Origin: Paenisporosarcina indica
GTDB taxonomy: Bacteria > Bacillota > Bacilli > Bacillales_A > Planococcaceae
Length of the DNA: 64,000 nt
Assembly: GCF_001939075.1 (NCBI RefSeq)
Contig: NZ_MPTA01000007.1
Span: 165,534 to 229,533 of the forward strand
Reading direction: 5' to 3'
Shown here: positions 30,524 through 39,708 of the stretch, piece after piece
Layout: every line of letters begins with the position of its first letter
Position numbering within the stretch: position 1 is the stretch's first letter
Notes under the pieces: generated by a model
Told to the model about the DNA's origin: nothing
The model's database searches: none
The model's input: only the letters and a program-made list of their open reading frames with translations
Made by a program: the position numbers and the translations under genes

Positions 30524-31213
30524 CTATGAACGAGTCGTTAAACGTTCAATCCGTTTTTCTTGTGATGCTTGTAGTAAGCCTTGCACATAAATGCTTGGTG
30601 TTTGAATCGTGTTCGGATCCAAGTCGCCTGTTTCCACAATTTCTTCTACTTCTGCAATTGTGAATTTGCCTGCAGCAGCCATCATCGGATTAAAGTTTTG
30701 CGCCGTTTTGTTATAGATCAGATTCCCAAACTTATCAGCTTTCGCTGCACGAATCAGGGCAAAATCAGCTCGAAGTGCCTCTTCCAGCACATATTCTTTA
30801 CCATCAAACTCTCGAATCTCTTTCCCATCAGCAACAGTGGTGCCAACCCCTGCTGGTGTGAAAAATGCCGGGATTCCTGCGCCCCCTGCACGTATTTTTT
30901 CAGCTAAAGTTCCTTGTGGTGTCAACTCAACTTCAATTTCGCCAGATAACACTTGACGTTCAAATTCTTTGTTTTCACCTACATATGAACCAATCATTTT
31001 TTTAATTTGTTTATTTTTCAATAGTAGTCCAAGACCCCAATCGTCAATTCCACAGTTATTAGAAATGACAGTTAAATCTTTAACTCCTTTTTCTACTAAT
31101 GCTAGAATCAATCTTTCAGGAATGCCAACAAGACCAAAACCGCCGACCATTAAAGTCATGCCATCTTGGATTTGCTGTACAGCCTCTTCTGCAGACGAAT
31201 AAATTGCCTTCAT
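30524..31213 (-). CDS. scoA: Acetoacetate/3-oxoacid CoA-transferase subunit A
   Basis: A 229-residue alpha subunit of a type I CoA-transferase. The CoA-binding segment [13 protein letters not shown] (about residues 24-36) and the mid-region [16 protein letters not shown] are characteristic. It is the first gene of the scoAB pair, with AGGAGG upstream of the start. It partners the subunit encoded 18 bp downstream. Confidence 0.92.
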   Translation of the reverse strand: MKAIYSSAEEAVQQIQDGMTLMVGGFGLVGIPERLILALVEKGVKDLTVISNNCGIDDWGLGLLLKNKQIKKMIGSYVGENKEFERQVLSGEIEVELTPQGTLAEKIRAGGAGIPAFFTPAGVGTTVADGKEIREFDGKEYVLEEALRADFALIRAAKADKFGNLIYNKTAQNFNPMMAAAGKFTIAEVEEIVETGDLDPNTIQTPSIYVQGLLQASQEKRIERLTTRS

Positions 31214-31396
31214 TCGATTTTTCCTCCTAATAAAATAAAACTTTGTATAAAAGTGTTGCTTTCAATAGCTAGTATAACTCCCCCCCTTTTACGAAAGAAA
31301 TCGATTCTCGTCGAAGCGTGGGCTACTTTGCAACTCTTACTATTATATCTTCTCAAAAAATATGAAATTATGCAAAAAAACTGAGAGCATGAATTT

Positions 31397-32569
31397 TCAT
31401 TCAGCTATCTGCCTTTTTAATGGTCGATCATATAACATACTTGGAATGATGGCTAATGCCATAAAGGACGTTAAGATCAAGAACATCGCGGTCATCCCAT
31501 ATAGATCCACCAGTACGCCTCCCGCGAATGGACCAATCATTCTTCCGATTGTCGCGGTACTATTCACAATTCCTTGATAAAATCCTTCTCTACCTTTTGG
31601 AGCTAGCTGACTTGCCAGAGTTGGTACGGCTGGCCAGACAAACATTTCTCCAATCGTCAGAATCACCATCGCCGTTACAAACATCGAAAAGACCTGTGCG
31701 TACCCAACAACAACAAAAGAAATCATCATAATGACAATTCCTAATACGAGTTGTGCTTTAATGCGGTGTTCAAGACGTTTGACAATCGGTTGGATAACCG
31801 GTTGTAAAACTAAAATCAGTGCACCATTAATCGACCATAACAAACTATACTGTTTTAACGTAATCCCTAAATCTTGTGTAAATGTAGCAATCGTCGACTG
31901 CCACTGAACATAAACAAGCCAACAAATTAAATAACCACTGGTAACGATGAGCAATGCATAAAATGGTGCTTTATTTCGAATCTTTTTGCCTTCATTAATA
32001 ACAGAAGTATGCATTTCAGGTGCAATATTAAACTTGCGATAGCCAAAGAATGCGATAAAAAAGAACACGATATACATAGCTAAATTAGCTGTGAATATAT
32101 AATCAAAACTATATTCTGCGACAAAACCTGCAATTGCAGGACCAATCGCAACCCCTAAATTTTGAGCTAAATAAATGGCATTAAACGCTTTTCGCCCACC
32201 TTCAGGCCATGCAGTCCCGACCATCGCGTACATACTAGGAAAGACAATGCCTCCACTAAAGCCCATTAACGTTAAAAACCACACGTAATGTGGCCAGCCG
32301 TGCCAAATGGTTAAGCCTACTAATGCGATTACTGTAACAACAATGCCGAGCATGATTGATTTATAACCACCGATACGGTCAAATAAATAACCTCCGAGCA
32401 AGTTTCCAATAATGCCAGCTCCTGCATTCGCCATTAAAACCAATCCCGCCACAGACAAACTTTTCCCTAAATGATTGTGCAAGTAGATTGCATTTAAAGG
32501 CCATAAAAATGAGTTACCTGTAACATTCACGAGCATCCCAATAATTAGTAGCCATACGCTTTTAGGCAT
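31397..32569 (-). CDS. yttB: MFS transporter, YttB-like
   Basis: A 390-residue major facilitator with about 12 hydrophobic segments, related to MdtG/YttB drug or metabolite exporters. The frame is open to 32659, but the start at 32569 (MPKSVWLLIIGML) has GGAGG nine bases upstream and yields a normal N-terminus. It diverges from ytqA. Substrate unknown. Symbol by family resemblance and region synteny. Confidence 0.75.
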   Translation of the reverse strand: MPKSVWLLIIGMLVNVTGNSFLWPLNAIYLHNHLGKSLSVAGLVLMANAGAGIIGNLLGGYLFDRIGGYKSIMLGIVVTVIALVGLTIWHGWPHYVWFLTLMGFSGGIVFPSMYAMVGTAWPEGGRKAFNAIYLAQNLGVAIGPAIAGFVAEYSFDYIFTANLAMYIVFFFIAFFGYRKFNIAPEMHTSVINEGKKIRNKAPFYALLIVTSGYLICWLVYVQWQSTIATFTQDLGITLKQYSLLWSINGALILVLQPVIQPIVKRLEHRIKAQLVLGIVIMMISFVVVGYAQVFSMFVTAMVILTIGEMFVWPAVPTLASQLAPKGREGFYQGIVNSTATIGRMIGPFAGGVLVDLYGMTAMFLILTSFMALAIIPSMLYDRPLKRQIAE

Positions 32570-32726
32570 ATAGATTACCTCCGTTGTTTCATTTCCAAAA
32601 ACAAGTGTATGCTTTTTTGTACATTTCGACAAGATGTCTCGAAAAATACAACAATTCAACTTTTATCGTGACATGGGATTTACTCGCAAATCATGATAAA
32701 ATTAGCCACTAGAGGAGTGATCGAAC

Positions 32727-33676
32727 ATGAATTTCCCTTTTCCTTCAGATGGAAAACGTTATTATACATGGAACCGACATTTACGAAATGAATTTGGAAC
32801 TAAAGTATTTAAAGTAGCATTAGACGCAGGGTTTGATTGTCCGAATCGGGATGGCACTGTAGCTTTTGGCGGTTGTACATTTTGCAGTGTCGCTGGCTCA
32901 GGTGACTTTGCTGGCGACCGAGTTGATCCAATCCACGTCCAATTTGAAAAAATAAAGAAAAAATGAATTCAAAATGGAAAGTTGGCAAGGCAATTGCCTA
33001 CTTTCAAGCCTATACAAATACACACGCCCCGCTCCCTGTCTTGAAAGAGAAGTTTGAAGCAGCTCTTGAACAAGAAGGAGTAATCGGAATTTCCATTGCC
33101 ACACGTTCTGATTGTCTCCCAGATGATGTTGTAGAATATTTGGCAGAGTTAAATGAACGTACCTATTTATGGGTGGAACTCGGTCTACAAACCGTACATG
33201 AACGCACCGCCAAATTAATCAATCGGGCACATGATTACCCTTCTTATATAGAAGGCGTTCAAAAACTTCGTAAACATGGCATTCGAGTTTGTACCCATAT
33301 CATTAATGGGTTGCCACTTGAAGATACCGAAATGATGATGGAGACAGCCCGCCAAGTGGCTAAACTTGATGTTCAAGGAATTAAAATCCATCTACTTCAT
33401 TTGTTAAAAGGTACACCAATGGTTAAACAATACGAAAAGGGCATAGTAGAGTTTATGGACAAAGGTGCATACATTCAGTTAGTTGCCGATCAGCTTGAAT
33501 TATTACCACCTGAAATGGTGATTCAGCGCATTACTGGGGACGGCCCAATAAACTTAATGATTGGACCTATGTGGAGTGTAAACAAATGGGATGTCCTAAA
33601 TGGAATTGACGCAGAACTGGAATCGCGGGGAAGCTGGCAAGGAAAACACTTTGAAGGGAAAGTGACCTTGGAATGA
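32727..33676 (+). pseudogene. ytqA: Radical SAM protein YtqA, frame broken at an A-run
   Basis: Residues 1-79 (32727-32966) hold FDCPNRDGTVAFGGCTFC, the cysteine cluster for the 4Fe-4S centre of the TIGR01212 radical SAM family. They end at TGA after KKK. The remaining 237 residues (32963-33676) carry the rest of the protein without loss: one extra base at the A6 run (about 32957-32962) would restore a continuous 316-residue protein of normal length. The two frames overlap as ATGA, so reinitiation is also possible. The function of YtqA is not established. It overlaps ytqB by 4 bp and is likely cotranscribed with it. Confidence 0.85.
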
Positions 33677-34236
33677 AATTAGAACGTGTACTTCCTTATG
33701 TTAAGACGCTTTTGAAAAGCATCGTTTCACCTGGCGATCATGTGATAGATGCAACGGCAGGAAATGGTCATGATAGCCTCTTCCTTGCACAATTGGTAGG
33801 TGTGAACGGCCATGTTTATTCCTTTGACGTTCAAAAAACAGCCATTGAAGCAACACTTTTACGTTTAGAAGAGTGGCGCAACAATACATCTGTTATTCAT
33901 GCTGGACATGAAACAATCCTGCATCATGTTCATTCTGAAATTTCAGCAGCTGTATTTAATTTAGGGTACTTGCCCGGTGCCGACCACACAATTATCACCC
34001 TTCCTGAAACAACCATTCAAGCGATTGAAGGTTGTCTTAAGCTGTTAAAAGTTGGTGGTCTCATTGTACTCGTTGTCTACCATGGTCATGAAGGCGGGGA
34101 AAGTGAACGCGATGGTTTGCTCGATTACGTTCGAAGTCTTCCCCAGTCGTATGTACATGTCTTGAAATATGAATTTATTAATCAGCAAAACCATCCACCA
34201 TTTATATTGGCGATTGAAAAAATGAAGCATCAATAA
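33673..34236 (+). CDS. ytqB: Class I SAM-dependent methyltransferase YtqB
   Basis: A 187-residue Rossmann methyltransferase with the SAM motif VIDATAGNGHDSLFLA near residue 25 and a conserved PGADHTIITLPETT segment. It overlaps ytqA by 4 bp (ATGA), so translation is likely coupled. B. subtilis YtqB is a SAM-dependent methyltransferase, probably acting on RNA; substrate unproven here. A terminator follows at 34237. Confidence 0.85.
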   Translation: MKLERVLPYVKTLLKSIVSPGDHVIDATAGNGHDSLFLAQLVGVNGHVYSFDVQKTAIEATLLRLEEWRNNTSVIHAGHETILHHVHSEISAAVFNLGYLPGADHTIITLPETTIQAIEGCLKLLKVGGLIVLVVYHGHEGGESERDGLLDYVRSLPQSYVHVLKYEFINQQNHPPFILAIEKMKHQ

Positions 34237-34276
34237 AGAGACTGAAGGCGGCTATTAATTTAGTCGCCTTTCTCTG
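34237..34276 (+). terminator. Probable terminator after ytqB
   Basis: AAGGCGGCT (34245-34253) pairs with AGTCGCCTT (34262-34270) with one mismatch, and AGAG/CTCT extends it; the T-tract is broken (TTTCTCT). Confidence 0.6.
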
Positions 34277-34335
34277 TATAATCCTATGCAAATTGGAAAA
34301 ACTAGGGCTATCATTCTGTCACAAGGAGAAATAAT

Positions 34336-35415
34336 ATGCCTAAAATTCAATCTGTCAGTTCATTCATGCCTCCATATAGCTACTCGCAAGAAGAAGCTTC
34401 AAAATTAATGAAGCATTTATTTACCGATCATTATGCTGATTTGGAGCGTATGCTTAAAGTTTTTGAGAATGGGGAAATTGAATCTCGTCAATTTTGCGTT
34501 CCGATGGAATGGTTTGAACACACCCATGATTTAGAAGAACGTAATCGCCTCTATATAGAACTGGCAACGTCTTATGGGGTATTGGCCATTAATGCATGTT
34601 TGCAAAGCCAAGAGTTTCTGGTTCAGTCAGTACATCCTTCTGAAATCGATGCCATTTTTTTTATTTCGAGCACTGGTTTTTCAACACCTAGTATCGAAGC
34701 ACGTATTCTCAATCAACTTCCATTTTCTGATTACGTCAAGCGCATTCCCATTTGGGGATTAGGCTGTGCTGGTGGTGCATCTGGGATGAGTCGAGCTTTT
34801 GATTACTGCTTAGCTTACCCAAAGGCCAAGATACTCGTACTGTGCGTTGAATTATGCAGTTTAACTTTTCAACCAAACGACTATTCAAAAAGCAATTTAA
34901 TTGGGGCATCTTTGTTTGCTGATGGGGTGGCATGTGCTTTGGTTTGCGGTGACGATGTGGATATTCAGTCAAAAAAACCTTGCCCAACATTCGTAGCCAC
35001 TGCCTCTAAAACCATGGCAAACTCAGAAAATGTCATGGGATGGGATATGAAAAACGATGGATTGCATGTCGTCTTTTCAAAAAGTATTCCTTCTATTATT
35101 GAGAAATGGCTAGAACCTTTCGTTACAGATTTTTTAAAGGATCATCAATTGACTCCTGATCAACTTGACTATTTCATTGCACATCCTGGAGGCAAGAAAG
35201 TGTTGTCCGCTTACGAAAGCGCACTAGGTTTTGATTCATCAAAGACAGAAATCTCGAGGAAAATATTAAGAAAACACGGAAACATGTCTTCTCCTACTGT
35301 CTTGTACGTTTTGGAATCATTTATGAAATTGGAGAGTTCTGTTGGAGATATTGGGTTATTAGCGGCACTTGGACCAGGTTTCAGTGGCGAACTGATATTA
35401 CTAGAATGGCAATAG
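34336..35415 (+). CDS. bpsA: Type III polyketide synthase (chalcone synthase family, BpsA/BcsA-like)
   Basis: A 359-residue homologue of B. subtilis BpsA (BcsA). Catalytic triad: C144 in WGLGCAGGASG, H in IAHPGGKKVL near residue 285, and N in RKHGNMSSPT near residue 318. BpsA makes alkylpyrones and alkylresorcinol-type products from long-chain acyl-CoA and malonyl-CoA. The gene is followed, with an overlap or near-overlap, by a methyltransferase gene, as in the B. subtilis bpsA-bpsB pair that makes methylated alkylpyrones. Confidence 0.9.
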   Translation: MPKIQSVSSFMPPYSYSQEEASKLMKHLFTDHYADLERMLKVFENGEIESRQFCVPMEWFEHTHDLEERNRLYIELATSYGVLAINACLQSQEFLVQSVHPSEIDAIFFISSTGFSTPSIEARILNQLPFSDYVKRIPIWGLGCAGGASGMSRAFDYCLAYPKAKILVLCVELCSLTFQPNDYSKSNLIGASLFADGVACALVCGDDVDIQSKKPCPTFVATASKTMANSENVMGWDMKNDGLHVVFSKSIPSIIEKWLEPFVTDFLKDHQLTPDQLDYFIAHPGGKKVLSAYESALGFDSSKTEISRKILRKHGNMSSPTVLYVLESFMKLESSVGDIGLLAALGPGFSGELILLEWQ

Positions 35416-35417
35416 AC

Positions 35418-35942
35418 ATGATGATTTTCATATGTGTAGTAAGCTTTGTTATCATTCAACGTATTATCGAACTTTTTGTAGCTCGAAATAATGAAAAATG
35501 GATTCGTTCTCAAGGTGGTTATGAAGTTGGCGCCAGGCACTATCCATATATGGTAGCTATGCATGTTGGGTTTTTTATTAGCCTAATTGTTGAATTTCTG
35601 GTTTTCGAACGTAGCGTTCCGGCATTTTGGTATTTGTTATTTATCATTTTTCTGATGTTACAAATGATGAGGGTGTGGGTTATTTCTTCCCTTGGTCGAT
35701 ACTGGAATACGAAAATTCTTGTTTTGCCAGGTGCCCAAGTAGTGAAAAAAGGGCCTTTTCATTTCATAAGACATCCTAACTACTTTGTTGTAACCCTTGA
35801 AATAATTGTGATTCCATTGATGTTGGGAGCATATTTTACCGCACTTATCTTTACCATTTTGAATTTCATTATTTTAAGTGTGCGAATTCCAATCGAAGAA
35901 GCAGCATTGCGTGAAGTAACCGATTACAAGGAAGTTTTTTGA
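35418..35942 (+). CDS. bpsB: Isoprenylcysteine methyltransferase-like protein (BpsB/YpbQ)
   Basis: A membrane protein of about 174 residues in the ICMT family, with several hydrophobic segments and the SAM-binding motif HFIRHPNYFVVTLE near residue 110. B. subtilis BpsB O-methylates the alkylpyrone made by BpsA, and adjacency here supports the same role. The frame is open from ATG 35406, inside the PKS gene. I place the start at the ATG-ATG at 35418 just after the PKS stop; neither has a strong ribosome site. Confidence 0.85.
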   Translation: MMIFICVVSFVIIQRIIELFVARNNEKWIRSQGGYEVGARHYPYMVAMHVGFFISLIVEFLVFERSVPAFWYLLFIIFLMLQMMRVWVISSLGRYWNTKILVLPGAQVVKKGPFHFIRHPNYFVVTLEIIVIPLMLGAYFTALIFTILNFIILSVRIPIEEAALREVTDYKEVF

Positions 35943-35989
35943 TTTTCACTCGATAGGTCTAGGTTTAATTTATCCGAAAATCCTCATTA

Positions 35990-36022
35990 CAAAAGCGAGT
36001 AGCATGTTGCGACTCGCTTTTG
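35990..36022. terminator. Bidirectional terminator between bpsB and the amidohydrolase gene
   Basis: CAAAAGCGAGT (35990-36000) pairs perfectly with ACTCGCTTTTG (36012-36022). The two genes converge on it. Confidence 0.85.
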
Positions 36023-36031
36023 TTGATTACA

Positions 36032-37600
36032 TTATTTTTCAAAAACAATGTCCCCAGCTATGATTGTTTTCACTACTTGTGCTTCTAGTAATTGTTCGTC
36101 TGAACCCGTGAACAAATCTCGATCAAAAACGGTAAAATCCGCATCGAAATCCACTGCAATCAAACCACGCTCATGTTCTTTACAAATCGCTTGTGCACTG
36201 CCAATGGTATAAAGAGATATGGCTTCATATCGGCTTAATTTTTCTTCTGGTAGGTACCCTTCGTGCTGATCACCCGGATTTTTACGAGTAACCGCAGCAT
36301 ATAAACCTCTTCTTGGATCCACTTCTTCTATTGGTGAGTCCGACCCCCCGCTGCACTTAATATCTCGATCAATCAACTTTTTCCATGCATAAGCCCATTT
36401 TAGACGATCACTCCCCAATCTTTCCTCCACCCATGGAAAATCTGACGTCACAAAACTCGGCTGCAAATCTAGAACGACCTCCAATTTTTCAATACGATCA
36501 ACCAAATCAGCTCTTAACACATTCGCATGAATTAATCGATCACGTTTCCCGGCAGGTACTGGATATTTTTCGATAGCGGCAACAATCATTTCCATTCCTA
36601 AATCACCAATGGCATGTACCGCAACAGCTTCACCATATGTTCGAGCTTTCGCAACAAGTTTCTCCAAATCAGTTTGTGAATGAATAGCCACTCCACTGGT
36701 TGAAGGATCATCTGTATAAGGTTTGCTTAGCAGTGCCGTACGTCCTCCGAGTGCTCCATCAATAAAAATTTTCATCGCACCGGGCTCAATCCAAGGTTCT
36801 TCATACGTTGCTTCCTTCATCATTTCGTCAAAGACAAGGTGGTGACGCAACAAATTCACACGGAATTTACGTGAATTCCCAAATACCTCTTTAAAGGCTT
36901 GAAGCGGTCTTGAATAATCGCCATAATAACTCATATCTTCCGTATGTCCTCCGGTAAAACCAAGTGACACTAAATCATTTACAGCAGTGTCTAATGACGT
37001 TACAAGTTGTGATATAGATACTTCTGGAATGTTTTTCTCAACTAATGACATTGCACCATCTAATAGATGCCCGGTTGGGATTCCTTGTTCATCTCGCGAA
37101 ATCACTCCATCTATTGGATCCGGTGTATTCTTCGTAATACCTGCTAACTCAAGTGTTGCGGAATTTACAATCATCGCATGACGACAAACCCGTTTCAATA
37201 CAATCGGACTTCTAGACAACTTGTCTAAATCATAACGGGACAGAATTTTTTTATCCGAGAAATTATTTTCATTCCATCCTTCAGCTACAAACCACTCGCC
37301 ATGTGGATGGTGCATGAGAAGTTTTTGCAAATCCGCGGTCATAGCTTCTGCGGAAAGATATGTAGATAAGTCAATATGACGCAATTTATCACCGTGTCCA
37401 ATCATATGTAGATGACTATCAACAAAACCTGGATAGACAAATGCACCCAATAAATCTATCAGTACATCAGCTTGCTCTTTTAAGTCTGCAAAATTACCTA
37501 GGTTTATTATCTTCCCACCTTCTACTAGAACTGCTCCAACAGAATCACTTGGATTTTCCATTGTATAAAATGTGGCATTATGGAAACAAGTTTTTGTCAT
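36032..37600 (-). CDS. ytcJ: Amidohydrolase, YtcJ family
   Basis: A 522-residue metal-dependent hydrolase of the amidohydrolase 3 group. The N-terminal metal motif HLH is in GFVDSHLHMIGHG near residue 60, with further histidines at VHAIGD and LIHAN and an aspartate in GSDSPIE. The frame extends to 37651; 37600 is chosen since GGGAG precedes MTKTCFHN. B. subtilis YtcJ has this size. Substrate unknown. Confidence 0.82.
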   Translation of the reverse strand: MTKTCFHNATFYTMENPSDSVGAVLVEGGKIINLGNFADLKEQADVLIDLLGAFVYPGFVDSHLHMIGHGDKLRHIDLSTYLSAEAMTADLQKLLMHHPHGEWFVAEGWNENNFSDKKILSRYDLDKLSRSPIVLKRVCRHAMIVNSATLELAGITKNTPDPIDGVISRDEQGIPTGHLLDGAMSLVEKNIPEVSISQLVTSLDTAVNDLVSLGFTGGHTEDMSYYGDYSRPLQAFKEVFGNSRKFRVNLLRHHLVFDEMMKEATYEEPWIEPGAMKIFIDGALGGRTALLSKPYTDDPSTSGVAIHSQTDLEKLVAKARTYGEAVAVHAIGDLGMEMIVAAIEKYPVPAGKRDRLIHANVLRADLVDRIEKLEVVLDLQPSFVTSDFPWVEERLGSDRLKWAYAWKKLIDRDIKCSGGSDSPIEEVDPRRGLYAAVTRKNPGDQHEGYLPEEKLSRYEAISLYTIGSAQAICKEHERGLIAVDFDADFTVFDRDLFTGSDEQLLEAQVVKTIIAGDIVFEK

Positions 37601-37706
37601 GTTGCACTCCCACTTCCCTTTTCTTACTGGTTTTGTCTTCAATAGGCACACTGAAGATTTTTATTATTCTGATACCCTAGTAATTATATACCTTTTTAGT
37701 AGAAAT

Positions 37707-37745
37707 ACAAAAACCGCCACACTCATATTCGAATGTGACGGTTCC
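37707..37745 (-). terminator. Intrinsic terminator of the malic enzyme gene
   Basis: AACCGCCACA (37712-37721) pairs with TGTGACGGTT (37734-37743) with one mismatch; on the minus strand it is followed by TTTTTGT. It begins right after the malic enzyme stop. Confidence 0.8.
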
Positions 37746-37749
37746 ATTA

Positions 37750-39066
37750 TTATACCTGTTCTTGTGCGGCTTTTTCTACTGCTCTTGCCACTACTTGGTG
37801 AACAGTTGGATCTAACGGATTCGGTATTAAATCACCTGGTTTTGTATGATTTGCTATTGCTTGTGCCGCAGCAACTAGCATTGGATATGTAATTTCACTA
37901 ACTCCAGCATTTAATGCACCACGGAAAATACCTGGGAAACCTACAGCATTGTTTACCATTCTACCATCTGCCGCAAATGCTGCACCCGCAGCTAGAGCAT
38001 CTTCAGGTGTGATTTCAGGATTTGGATTAGAAAGTGCTAAAATGATTTGTCCAGGACGAACTAACTCCGGTTTAATTAAACCAGCCACTCCCGTGGTTGC
38101 TAGCACGATATCACAAGTTGCCATTAATTGCTCCAACGATTCCAGTGTTTGACCACCATAGTTTTGAAGTCGATCTACTGCTTCTTGTTGGCGATCAATG
38201 CCGTAAACTTCTTCTACACCGTAAGCCATTAACATACGACAAATAGCAAGTCCTGCGGCACCTAAACCAACTTGTCCAATAACTGCTCTTTTCGGATCAA
38301 TGGCTGTTGAACGACTAGCAGACAATACTGAAGCGAGTGCCACCACAGCTGTGCCATGTTGATCATCATGCATGACAGGAATATTTAGTTCTTTTTTTAA
38401 TCGCTCTTCGATTTCGAAGCAGTGAGGAGAACCAATATCTTCGAGCAAAATACCACCGAAACCTTGATGAATATGCTTGACCGTTTCAACGACTTCATCC
38501 GGATCACTTGTATCAAGAAGGATTGGTACCCCACTAATTCCAGCAAACTGGTCAAACAACACAGCTTTACCTTCCATAACTGGCATCCCAGCAACTGGAC
38601 CAATATTGCCAAGTCCTAAAATCGCTGTACCATCAGTTACAATCGCTACACTGTTTCCGATGCTTGTAAAGTAACGGGCTTTTTCTGGATCCTTTTGAAT
38701 ATCTAAACAAACGCTCGCTACACCAGGTGTATAAATTCGTTGTAAATCACCTAATGAACGCACATCGATTCGGCTCTTCATATGGATTTTTCCGCCTTCA
38801 TGTGCTTTTAATACATCATCAGTTACAGCATGAATATTTACATTAGGACCAATCGCCCGGACGTTTTCAATAATTTGCTCTAATTGTTCCATACTCTCGC
38901 ATTTCACGCTTATATCTCTAATGGTAGAAAGTGTACCATCTTTAATGATCTTGATATCGCCTATGTTCCCTCTTGCAGTCCCGATTGCAGTTGCAACTTT
39001 TGCAAAGTTTCCGGGTTTAGATGGTGTTTCAACAATCAATGTACGTATTATTTCTTGAAGTGCCAT
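37750..39066 (-). CDS. NAD(P)-dependent malic enzyme with N-terminal ACT domain
   Basis: A 438-residue malic enzyme converting malate to pyruvate and CO2. Residues 1-80 form an ACT-type regulatory domain (TLIVETPSKPGNFAKVATAIG). The catalytic part follows: YTPGVASVC, the metal-binding ..EDIGSPHCFEIEERL.., MHDDQHGTAVV, and the dinucleotide motif GLGAAGLAI. The ACT domain suggests allosteric control by an amino acid or similar ligand. B. subtilis has four malic enzymes, so I give no symbol. With pckA also present, this supports C4-C3 interconversion. Confidence 0.88.
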   Translation of the reverse strand: MALQEIIRTLIVETPSKPGNFAKVATAIGTARGNIGDIKIIKDGTLSTIRDISVKCESMEQLEQIIENVRAIGPNVNIHAVTDDVLKAHEGGKIHMKSRIDVRSLGDLQRIYTPGVASVCLDIQKDPEKARYFTSIGNSVAIVTDGTAILGLGNIGPVAGMPVMEGKAVLFDQFAGISGVPILLDTSDPDEVVETVKHIHQGFGGILLEDIGSPHCFEIEERLKKELNIPVMHDDQHGTAVVALASVLSASRSTAIDPKRAVIGQVGLGAAGLAICRMLMAYGVEEVYGIDRQQEAVDRLQNYGGQTLESLEQLMATCDIVLATTGVAGLIKPELVRPGQIILALSNPNPEITPEDALAAGAAFAADGRMVNNAVGFPGIFRGALNAGVSEITYPMLVAAAQAIANHTKPGDLIPNPLDPTVHQVVARAVEKAAQEQV

Positions 39067-39191
39067 AATTTCCTCCTAATTTTCCCGCAAAATTAATGCA
39101 GCTAAAAAGTCATTCTTCCATTATAGCAAAAAATGAACCCTATGATTAGAAAAATGACGCCTTACTGCTGCACCATGGTCTAACGATTAAT

Positions 39192-39232
39192 AAGGGGATG
39201 GGCGAATGACTTCGTCATTCGCCCATCCCCTT
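39192..39232. repeat. Perfect 19-bp palindrome (3-base loop)
   Basis: AAGGGGATGGGCGAATGAC (39192-39210) and GTCATTCGCCCATCCCCTT (39214-39232) are exact complements around TTC. It could act as a terminator in either direction, but it is preceded by CACCATGGTCTAA, a context that recurs next to a degenerate relative near 51915, so it looks like a repeat element. Confidence 0.85.
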
Positions 39233-39505
39233 TTCTTCCAGACTATCCTGCGGCGAGTGTACGTCCGTCGCTCCCTTGTTTCCCCAATATGAACAGTGAT
39301 TTTGGGACGACAGAATAGATGCCTTCCTTTAACCGTCAAACGGTCGAGGATGAAATTTCGATCTCCCACCGCTTTCTTTATTTTCATCTACTCTCTTTCA
39401 ATTAGTCACTTTAGTATTTCGTTCATTCTAAATTAAAGAAAGTCTCATAATCCACTCGCACTTATAAATGAAAACGTAAATCAGCACACACAAATAAAAA
39501 ATTCC

Positions 39506-39698
39506 GCACTAAATTAGATGGCAGCAATATGCTTTAGTCAGAACTAGCGAAGGCGCCTTTCCAGTGGTAGCCGGAGCGAGAAGACTTGCAGTGATCTTCT
39601 ACCTGGCTTCTCGCGGGAGGCATCCACAAAGCCCCGCAGCGATATTCAAGGGAATACTTAGTTTGTCTCTATAATTCGGAACTTTTTCAGTGCCCTCC
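39506..39698 (+). repeat. Dispersed palindromic element, copy 2 (lacks left hairpin)
   Basis: GCACTAAATTAGATGG, AACTAGCGAAGGCGCCTTTC, GGCTTCTCGCGGG, CATCCACAAAGC and the end ACTTTTTCAGTGCCCTCC align in order with copy 1 at 3553-3800. The left hairpin is missing. It abuts the 3' end of the ABC permease gene. Confidence 0.65.
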
Positions 39699-39708
39699 AT
39701 TAAGCATT

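Larger units (their letters stand above)
39067..39708. other. 640-bp non-coding gap with a long palindrome and a dispersed repeat
   Basis: The gap holds the 19-bp palindrome (39192-39232), a partial copy of the dispersed element (39506-39698) and no supported gene. The minus-strand frame at 39187-39387 simply reads the palindrome. Confidence 0.6.

Noticed and set aside
36032..37600. Amidohydrolase and type III PKS as one biosynthetic cluster
   Set aside because: The genes converge with a bidirectional terminator between them, so there is no evidence of joint function.
39187..39387. 66-codon minus-strand ORF
   Set aside because: It starts in non-coding repeat sequence and ends in the 19-bp palindrome; no ribosome site and no coding character.
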